From positions 1 to 19,956 of the forward strand of contig JAGLYS010000319.1 in NCBI GenBank assembly GCA_023132105.1: a stretch of 19,956 nt of DNA. Direction: 5' to 3'. The position numbers and the translations under genes are program-made. Positions 14,139 to 19,956 of the stretch are shown here, piece after piece. Within the stretch, counting starts at the first letter, position 1. Every line of letters begins with the position of its first letter. The notes under the pieces were generated by a model. It was not told the DNA's origin and did not search any database. It was given only the letters and a program-made list of their open reading frames with translations. This DNA comes from Caldifarciminota bacterium. Lineage in GTDB: Bacteria > Hydrothermota > 32-111 > QNBC01.

Positions 14139-15716
14139 ATGAAATTACAATACAAATATATACTTTCTACAATTATAATAATTACTTTAACATTAAATAG
14201 CTACATTATATTTACATCCCTTAATACTATTAGTCAATTAAGAGATATAGAATATAATAAAGTTCTTTCTATACAGAGATATATCGATTATAGAAATACG
14301 ATTGCATATTCATCATTAGACAGTTCTCTTTATGATATATTTAAAGTTAATAATTTTAAAGTATTCAATTTGGAAAGAATTTTATTATATAGTGAGAAGG
14401 GGAATAATCGTATTACAGACAGTACATTTACTATCCCTATAAAAAATAAAATAGAAATATGTAATAATACGATATCTTTTATAATACCCCGAATCGATAG
14501 GGGTATTTATATTACGGGAACATATAATTCAACTATTCATAACTCCATTAGAATTCAAAAAGTAATGATAACATTCGCTCTTTCTTCTTCTATTGCTATT
14601 GTTCTGATATTCATTATAGTATTCATATTAGCATTTAAACCTATGGTAAATATGGAGTACTTAGCAAGGGGGATAAGAGATCCCGATAAGAATGAGATAT
14701 TTTATAAATTTGTTCCGGATGTATTTAGAGAAACAATCGAGGAATTAAAAAGGAAGAATAAAGAGCTTAATCTTTATTATCAAAATGAGAAGGAACATTC
14801 AAAAGATATCGAAGCATATTTTCAAGAATCTATGAATGCACTCAACCTTCCTATATATATCATTAACGAAAACACATTACTTTATTCCAATAGTTTTGGT
14901 GAAAACTTAATGAGCACATTTCCGGATATAATCGATACACTGAAAGAATTGAATCAAAGTAGAGAGACTGTTTTCGGTGAAAGAACATTTTTTACTTCCA
15001 TTAATAAAATAGAAAGATCAGGCAAATATATAGGCAATGTATTTATCCTTTTTGATTTTACATATTCAAAGCAAAAGGATTTAATAGCAAATAGTATAAT
15101 CACTTTACAGAACCTCGGCAATATGGCGGTAAATATTACACATGAATTCAAAAATTCACTCGGCATTATTACAGGTTATATACAGATATTAAAGAAAAAA
15201 ATCGATTGTGAGGAGATAGACATACTTGAAAAAGAATCTCAATATATGTTAAATTCAATAAATAAGTTTTTGGAAATATGTAAAATCAATAAAATCGAAA
15301 AAGAACAAATCGATGTCAAAGGTTTAATTTGTGATATTGTTAAACTTAGTAAACACATAGGGTTGAAATTAAGATACACTTACAATGTAAACCATCTATT
15401 CATTGATAAAGATTTATTTATGCAGGTTATTAGAAATTTATTTATTAATTCCAAAGAAGCGAATGCCGATTTAATCAATTTATCTATATATAAAAGAGAC
15501 AAATATAGAATTATTAAGATTGAGGATAATGGAAAGGGATTTACTAATAATGCCAAACAGAATGCATTAATTCCTTTTTTTAGTGAGAAAGAGAATGGTA
15601 GCGGTATAGGTTTAACATTTATAAATAAAATTGTACTTCTTCATAATGGTATTTTGACTATTGATAATTCAAACATAGGAGCTTCAATAACAATAGCATT
15701 GATGGAAGATTTATGA
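14139..15716 (+). CDS. Membrane sensor histidine kinase, NtrB-like
   Basis: This 525-residue inner-membrane kinase has TM1 at about 7-27, a periplasmic sensor segment of about 115 residues, and TM2 at 143-166. A coiled-coil linker (about 197-230, ELKRKNKELNLYYQNEKEH) and a PAS-like stretch (about 231-320, with LPIYIINENTLLYSN) follow. The H-box ITHEFKNSLGIITGY has the phosphoacceptor His335. The ATPase motifs are the N-box RNLFINS (432-438), DNGKGF (463-468) and GSGIGL (487-492). The HEFKN/NSL form is typical of kinases paired with sigma54 regulators. It starts 17 nt after the methylase with no obvious ribosome site and overlaps the regulator by ATGA. The stimulus cannot be read from the sequence. 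Confidence 0.9.
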   Translation: MKLQYKYILSTIIIITLTLNSYIIFTSLNTISQLRDIEYNKVLSIQRYIDYRNTIAYSSLDSSLYDIFKVNNFKVFNLERILLYSEKGNNRITDSTFTIPIKNKIEICNNTISFIIPRIDRGIYITGTYNSTIHNSIRIQKVMITFALSSSIAIVLIFIIVFILAFKPMVNMEYLARGIRDPDKNEIFYKFVPDVFRETIEELKRKNKELNLYYQNEKEHSKDIEAYFQESMNALNLPIYIINENTLLYSNSFGENLMSTFPDIIDTLKELNQSRETVFGERTFFTSINKIERSGKYIGNVFILFDFTYSKQKDLIANSIITLQNLGNMAVNITHEFKNSLGIITGYIQILKKKIDCEEIDILEKESQYMLNSINKFLEICKINKIEKEQIDVKGLICDIVKLSKHIGLKLRYTYNVNHLFIDKDLFMQVIRNLFINSKEANADLINLSIYKRDKYRIIKIEDNGKGFTNNAKQNALIPFFSEKENGSGIGLTFINKIVLLHNGILTIDNSNIGASITIALMEDL

Positions 15717-17029
15717 AATCAGTATTAATTATCGATGATAAAGAAAATTTCAGAAAATTACTTAAAACATATTTTAATGATAAATCATACACTATATATG
15801 AGGGGAAGAATTCAATGGAGGCAATTAATAATTTAAATAATAATATTATTGATCTGATTATGCTCGATCTGAAATTAGGTTCTGAGAATGGTCTTGAACT
15901 ATTATCAAAAATAAGAAGCAATCACCCCCTGATTCCTATACTTCTTATGACAGCATATGCCAGCATAGAAACAGCTGTAGAGGCAATGAAAAGAGGAGCA
16001 AGTGATTATATTCAAAAACCCATAAATTTTGGTGAACTTGATATTAAAATAGAAAAACTTTTTAATTTCTATAAAGGGGAAATTCATACACTTTCCATTG
16101 AATCTGTTGAATATAGCGATATAATCGCGGAAAGTTCTGAAATGAAGCAAATACTTAAAATGTCGGATACTGTTGCATCCGGTGATACTACGGTACTCCT
16201 ATTAGGTGAAAGCGGTACAGGGAAAGAGTTAATTGCGAAATATATCCATAATAGAAGCAAAAGGGCAAAAGATCCTTTTATTGCAATCAATTGTGCTGCA
16301 ATACCATCCGAATTAATAGAGAGTGAACTCTTCGGAGCCGAGAAAGGATCATACACGGGAGCATCTTCCAGAATTATAGGGAAACTTGAACTTGCAAATA
16401 GAGGAACTGTTTTTCTTGATGAAATAGGTGATCTCTCACTAAGTGCTCAATCAAAATTGCTTAGAGCAATAGAGAATCATACCATTAGGCGTATTGGTGG
16501 TGTAAATAATATAAAACTTGATTTAAGAGTTATATCCGCTACGAATAAAAATATTTTGGAGATGACAGATAAACAATATTTCAGGAAGGATTTATATTAC
16601 AGAATATCAACCTATCCTATATCTATACCACCATTGAGAGATCATAAAGACGACATTCCTTTCCTCGTTGAATATTATATGAATCACTATTCTAAAAATC
16701 TTGGTATACATCCTCCCGAAATAAAGGAGTCAGCATATATAGAGCTTGAAACCTATTCATGGCCAGGGAACATACGGGAATTAAAAAATATTATTGAAAG
16801 AGCAATCATACTGAATAATAAAACTATTTCAACATTTGGATTGGAAATATATAAAACGGAAGAATCGAATCTCAAAAAAAGGCGTCAGCAAGAAGAAAGT
16901 AGAGTAATAAAAGACGCATTAAATAAATCAAATATGAACAGAAAAAAAGCAGCGAAGATATTAGGAATAAGTTATCGTTCGCTGCTTTATAAAATCAAAC
17001 AATATAAAATCAATTATAAAACGGATTAA
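15713..17029 (+). CDS. NtrC/AtoC-type sigma54-dependent response regulator
   Basis: This 438-residue, three-domain activator follows its kinase in the same operon. The receiver (1-120) has D8-D9, phosphoacceptor D52, T80 and K102. The AAA+ domain (about 135-375) has Walker A GESGTGKE (165-172), Walker B VFLDEI (233-238), arginine-finger region RKDLYYR (291-297) and WPGNIREL (350-357). The loop that touches sigma54 reads GSYTGA (212-217) instead of GAFTGA. A Fis-type helix-turn-helix ends the protein (NRKKAAKILGISYRSLLYKI, about 409-428). Phosphorylated, it should activate sigma54 promoters elsewhere; I found no convincing GG-N10-GC site in this window. Its 3' end overlaps the opposing lipoprotein gene by 20 bp. 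Confidence 0.93.
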   Translation: MKSVLIIDDKENFRKLLKTYFNDKSYTIYEGKNSMEAINNLNNNIIDLIMLDLKLGSENGLELLSKIRSNHPLIPILLMTAYASIETAVEAMKRGASDYIQKPINFGELDIKIEKLFNFYKGEIHTLSIESVEYSDIIAESSEMKQILKMSDTVASGDTTVLLLGESGTGKELIAKYIHNRSKRAKDPFIAINCAAIPSELIESELFGAEKGSYTGASSRIIGKLELANRGTVFLDEIGDLSLSAQSKLLRAIENHTIRRIGGVNNIKLDLRVISATNKNILEMTDKQYFRKDLYYRISTYPISIPPLRDHKDDIPFLVEYYMNHYSKNLGIHPPEIKESAYIELETYSWPGNIRELKNIIERAIILNNKTISTFGLEIYKTEESNLKKRRQQEESRVIKDALNKSNMNRKKAAKILGISYRSLLYKIKQYKINYKTD

Positions 17030-17522
17030 TCAAACCCATTGCAAAACCATCATGAATAAATAGTTTATTGCCACCAAAATTCGTTCCATAAAAGTAAAAC
17101 TGTGCCCTTACAGATGGAATACTGGTATGAGAACTCATATAGTTATTTACCAAATCAGTTACGGCAAAATATGCATTATAAAGCATAGTAGTGTCTGTTG
17201 GGATATTTAATGAATCCACCCCACCATGAATCATTAATGGACTAAAATCAAAACCCATAATATCATATCCACCGATATGAGAACTACCGTTGTAAAATTC
17301 TACACTCATGGAATCGATTTGACAATCAACACCATTAAGTGAAACAAAATATATTGTATCGATTTCCATAAAATGCCCACTTAAGGCAGTGTCTCCCATC
17401 GGGTATGTAGCTATTGTATTAGACCATGATCGAATAATAGGATTAGGTTCAAATTTATTGCAACTAATAGTAGCAGTTATTACAATGAAAGCAATTATAA
17501 GTAAAACACAAAATCTCTTCAT
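17010..17522 (-). CDS. Small predicted lipoprotein, unknown function
   Basis: This 170-residue protein has a basic start (MKR), a hydrophobic stretch and a possible lipidation Cys21 in ATISC. The lipobox is imperfect, with Thr at -3, so a soluble periplasmic protein is also possible. The mature part is beta-rich, with no family I recognise. A longer frame begins at 17573, but a perfect AAGGAGG (17535-17529) sits 6 nt before the ATG at 17522, so that start is used. It has its own promoter only a few bases after the DUF2207 gene and runs tail to tail into the response regulator gene, with no terminator between them. Confidence 0.8.
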   Translation of the reverse strand: MKRFCVLLIIAFIVITATISCNKFEPNPIIRSWSNTIATYPMGDTALSGHFMEIDTIYFVSLNGVDCQIDSMSVEFYNGSSHIGGYDIMGFDFSPLMIHGGVDSLNIPTDTTMLYNAYFAVTDLVNNYMSSHTSIPSVRAQFYFYGTNFGGNKLFIHDGFAMGLINPFYN

Positions 17523-17544
17523 TCTTATCCTCCTTATATATAAT

Positions 17545-17573
17545 AGAATACAAATATTTTTAACATATGTCAA
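17545..17573 (-). promoter_or_regulatory. Predicted sigma70 promoter of the lipoprotein gene
   Basis: On the minus strand a perfect TTGACA (17573-17568), a 17-nt spacer and TATTCT (17550-17545; 4 of 6) predict a start near 17538. That lies directly before the AAGGAGG site. It lies in the 57-nt gap after the DUF2207 stop codon, so the lipoprotein can be expressed independently of that gene. Confidence 0.55.
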
Positions 17574-17579
17574 GTTTTA

Positions 17580-19304
17580 TTACCATGAACCACCTCCACC
17601 GCCACCGAATCCTCCCCCTGAAAATCCACCGCCTCCTCCGGAACTCCCACCTGATCCGCTTGATGAGGGTTTCGATGTTAAGGTTGTATTAAAAGAGTGC
17701 ATTGCATTCCCTAAACTATTCATAAAAATAACAGTAGTAAACACACCTGTATTAGATGAAACAAACCATTTCGGTGGTTGAGATATCAGATCAATGAATT
17801 TTGAAGCTACAACATCAGCCACGCCAAGAGAGAGGGCATATGGTAATATTTCATCAAACAGATATGGATTCTTTTTTAGTCTTGATTCTATTTCCTCTCT
17901 TTCCACTCTTTCAAGATATTCTTTGAACCCTAATATCGCCATTGTTTTCAATGCACCGTACCTTGTCTTTCTTGGCATTATTCTTCCAAATGCAATTATG
18001 ATTATACCTGAAATTATTAATGCGAGTATAAAATATAGATTGATTTGTAAAACAGATATAATAATTCCGATCAAGAATATAGGTGCCAATATAAATATCA
18101 TTCCAATTGCCATATATTTATTTCTTATTGTTTCAGGATTTGTAATAAACATTTTCTTTTTCATTAACGATTTATAGATACTATTTTTTATTTTTTTATA
18201 ATCTATATAGAATTTATTTTTCAATGAAGATATGAGAACCGATTCTTGCTCTCCATCCGAAAAGAGGGCATCAAGAAATATCTTTTCATAAGGCTCAAGA
18301 TTATCGGTTTTGTAATCCTTCAACAATTTAAGTCTATAATCAAGATTTTTCATAAACAATAATTTTTTTGTTTCGATCTCAATAATTTTTATATACCCTC
18401 TTCTGGCAAGATCTATTAATATTGAATTCACATCCTGAGCATCACACATTTCATCTATAAGTGTCCCGACTTCGGCTGCTTTTAAATCATCAGGAGGTTT
18501 ATACCTGACAACAACGGAATATTGGTTGAATTCAGGATTTCTTCCATACTTAAACCATAAAACAAACATTATCAAAAATACTATAATCGGTACAAACAGC
18601 ACCCAATTATCTAAAATAAACCAATAAATTTCTTTTATAATCGAAGGTTTTATAACTGAATAATCAGGTAGTTTCAAATAAATTGTTAATCCCTCCGATG
18701 GCTGAAGTGCTCTTTCCGTTTGTATTACCAATCTACCCGAATAAAGTGAGTCTTCTGAAATTTTATTGCTACTACCGTAATACCCACCTGTCACATTATA
18801 AACTATATCCTTTTCATCAACACCTTGAGGAAAATATATGGTGCTATGTGATGTTAAAATTGGCACATACCATTCCGTCCCAATAATATTCCAGTAGAAA
18901 ATAACATTTTCGTCAACAAACATATATACGCGTTCAACATTATAAGATATTACATATATATGTTTTCCACTTATAAGTTTTGAGGCTCTTCCAATCCGTA
19001 AGTTTAAATAGCGACCTTTTCTCCCCTTCTTGAATGGAATACTATTCCCATCCATATCTTCAACATTTATATTCTTAACTCTTAAATTGAAATTCATTCC
19101 CTTGTTTTTATAAGCAACAGGGATATTTCTATAAATTCCATGATGTAATTCGCTTTTAAAATTTACATCTATAATTTCTTTAACATTAACAGTACCATCT
19201 TTCCGTAATATAATTTCAGCATTATATGAATCGATTTCCCAGCTGATTAAATATATTGGTATAATAAAAACAATCAGAAATAAAAGTACTTTATATGTTG
19301 ACAT
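17580..19304 (-). CDS. DUF2207-family membrane protein with glycine-rich tail
   Basis: This protein of about 574 residues has a signal/anchor helix (4-22), an exported beta domain typical of DUF2207 (about 25-215, with KDGTVNVKEIIDVNF and HHGIYRNIP), a membrane helix (about 234-252), a cytosolic part (VRYKPPDDLKAAEVGTLID, then winged-helix-like DLARRGYI), a helix pair (about 397-440) and a Gly-rich end (549-574, GGGGGGSW). The family is widely found beside lemA; its biochemical role is not settled. The ATG at 19304 is taken as start; it overlaps the lemA stop by 14 nt. In-frame upstream starts (GTG at 19325, ATG at 19364) are less likely because they precede no better ribosome site. Nothing looks broken. 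Confidence 0.85.
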   Translation of the reverse strand: MSTYKVLLFLIVFIIPIYLISWEIDSYNAEIILRKDGTVNVKEIIDVNFKSELHHGIYRNIPVAYKNKGMNFNLRVKNINVEDMDGNSIPFKKGRKGRYLNLRIGRASKLISGKHIYVISYNVERVYMFVDENVIFYWNIIGTEWYVPILTSHSTIYFPQGVDEKDIVYNVTGGYYGSSNKISEDSLYSGRLVIQTERALQPSEGLTIYLKLPDYSVIKPSIIKEIYWFILDNWVLFVPIIVFLIMFVLWFKYGRNPEFNQYSVVVRYKPPDDLKAAEVGTLIDEMCDAQDVNSILIDLARRGYIKIIEIETKKLLFMKNLDYRLKLLKDYKTDNLEPYEKIFLDALFSDGEQESVLISSLKNKFYIDYKKIKNSIYKSLMKKKMFITNPETIRNKYMAIGMIFILAPIFLIGIIISVLQINLYFILALIISGIIIIAFGRIMPRKTRYGALKTMAILGFKEYLERVEREEIESRLKKNPYLFDEILPYALSLGVADVVASKFIDLISQPPKWFVSSNTGVFTTVIFMNSLGNAMHSFNTTLTSKPSSSGSGGSSGGGGGFSGGGFGGGGGGSW

Positions 19305-19836
19305 TGATTCCAGCCCTTTCCTCACTATTTTTAATTTCAAAATATTCAAGTCTATTAAAGCCAAAAATAAATGCTATAGCATTCTGAGGAAATATGTGAA
19401 TTATCTGATTAAAATCTCGAACCACTGCATTATAGTATCTTCTTGCATAAGATATATTATCTTCTATCTCGACTAATTGTTTCTGCAAGTGTAAATAACT
19501 ATTATTTGCTTTTAAATCGGGGTAATTCTCAGCAACAGCAAATAACGATTTTAGGGAATTCGAGATATTATTTTCACTATATGCCATCTTTTCAATCGAT
19601 TTTTCGTTCATAGCAATACTTCTCTTTTCCGTAACATTAACAAGCACCTCTTTCTCAAAATCGGAATATCCCTTAACAACATTAACAAGATTATTTATCA
19701 AATCATACCTCTTTTTAAGTTGGACATCAATATCCGACCAGGCTCCTTTTGCTCTAACCTTTAATTTGATAATTTTATTATAATTAAATATTATAAAGAT
19801 TGATAATAATAATAGTACTGTAATAATTATATACAT
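19291..19836 (-). CDS. lemA: LemA family protein
   Basis: This 181-residue protein has one N-terminal membrane helix (1-18) followed by the long helical bundle of LemA: KGAWSDIDVQLKKRYDLINNLV (about 30-51), VKGYSDFEKEVL, AVAENYPDLKAN (about 100-111), then LQKQLVEIEDNISYARRYYNAVVRDFNQ (about 117-144) and a C-terminal FNRLEYFEI. Length and order match the family, whose members sit in the inner membrane with a helical extension; function is poorly defined. The ATG comes one base after the stop of an upstream gene and the 3' end overlaps the DUF2207 gene by 14 nt, so the three are translationally coupled. Confidence 0.93.
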   Translation of the reverse strand: MYIIITVLLLLSIFIIFNYNKIIKLKVRAKGAWSDIDVQLKKRYDLINNLVNVVKGYSDFEKEVLVNVTEKRSIAMNEKSIEKMAYSENNISNSLKSLFAVAENYPDLKANNSYLHLQKQLVEIEDNISYARRYYNAVVRDFNQIIHIFPQNAIAFIFGFNRLEYFEIKNSEERAGINVNI

Positions 19837-19837
19837 A

Positions 19838-19956
19838 TTATTCCATTATTATCCATAATTGATCTATATATTTAGTCCAGTTCGGATCAGTTCTTTGTGT
19901 AACAAATGATGAATAAATAAGGATATATTTACCAACTCCTGTAATATCAGAAAATG
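19838..19956 (-). CDS. 3' end of an unidentified gene, cut by window edge
   Basis: An open frame enters from the right edge and ends with TAA at 19840-19838, one base before the lemA ATG. The visible 38 residues read ...ITGVGKYILIYSS...DPNWTKYIDQLWIIME, too little to name. The TAA-T-ATG junction with lemA suggests a real, co-transcribed gene rather than a chance frame. Confidence 0.55.
   Translation of the reverse strand, partial: FSDITGVGKYILIYSSFVTQRTDPNWTKYIDQLWIIME

Noticed and set aside
17389..17781. A 130-codon plus-strand frame with a run of prolines
   Set aside because: The prolines are the antisense of the Gly-rich tail of the DUF2207 protein; the frame overlaps two supported minus-strand genes.
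17794..18177. A 127-codon plus-strand frame
   Set aside because: It is a shadow of the DUF2207 gene, with no start signal or recognisable protein features.
18865..18890. TGGCAC as a sigma54 -24 element
   Set aside because: There is no GC at the matching -12 position, and it lies inside the DUF2207 coding region.

Overview
The window comes from an AT-rich, diderm (Gram-negative type) bacterium. Genes use AGA/AGG and ATA codons heavily, and there is an outer-membrane beta-barrel protein, a lipoprotein, a sigma54 activator and an iron-sulfur type PurF. The intergenic repeats, including GC-rich palindromes and degenerate runs built on the word attcgtgaa, recall anaerobic candidate phyla such as WOR-3 or Cloacimonadota. 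That placement is an inference from memory, not a search result.

Left part (1-3982). Three genes that look separately transcribed lie in long repeat-filled spacers: a paired-aspartate CPA2 cation/proton antiporter (minus strand), a stand-alone H-NOX heme sensor (minus strand) and a two-helix membrane protein (plus strand). The last two are divergent. The gap between them holds a perfect 12-bp inverted repeat sitting on the predicted H-NOX -10 box, and a promoter placed so that the plus-strand mRNA would be leaderless.

Centre (3983-17029). Ten plus-strand genes are packed with gaps of at most 17 nt or with overlaps, and probably form one operon: yajC, fmt, purF, a small exported protein, a 970-residue outer-membrane-type protein, two CPA2-like membrane proteins (the first lacking acidic residues where the transport site should be), an N6-adenine DNA methyltransferase without a visible nuclease, and an NtrB/NtrC-type histidine kinase and sigma54 response regulator. 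A sigma70-like promoter lies just before yajC. None of the repeats seen on the left were noticed here.

Right part (17010-19956). Genes on the minus strand meet the operon tail to tail with a 20-bp overlap. A small lipoprotein has its own promoter. Upstream of it is a coupled set: an unidentified gene cut by the window edge, lemA, and a DUF2207 membrane protein with a glycine-rich tail.

No tRNA, rRNA, CRISPR array, insertion sequence or convincing intrinsic terminator was recognised. The points most worth a second look are the H-NOX distal pocket and its operator, the degenerate/intact CPA2 pair beside the outer-membrane protein, and the repeat system, in which several unrelated palindromes occupy the same spacers and the longer repeat runs keep one orientation.
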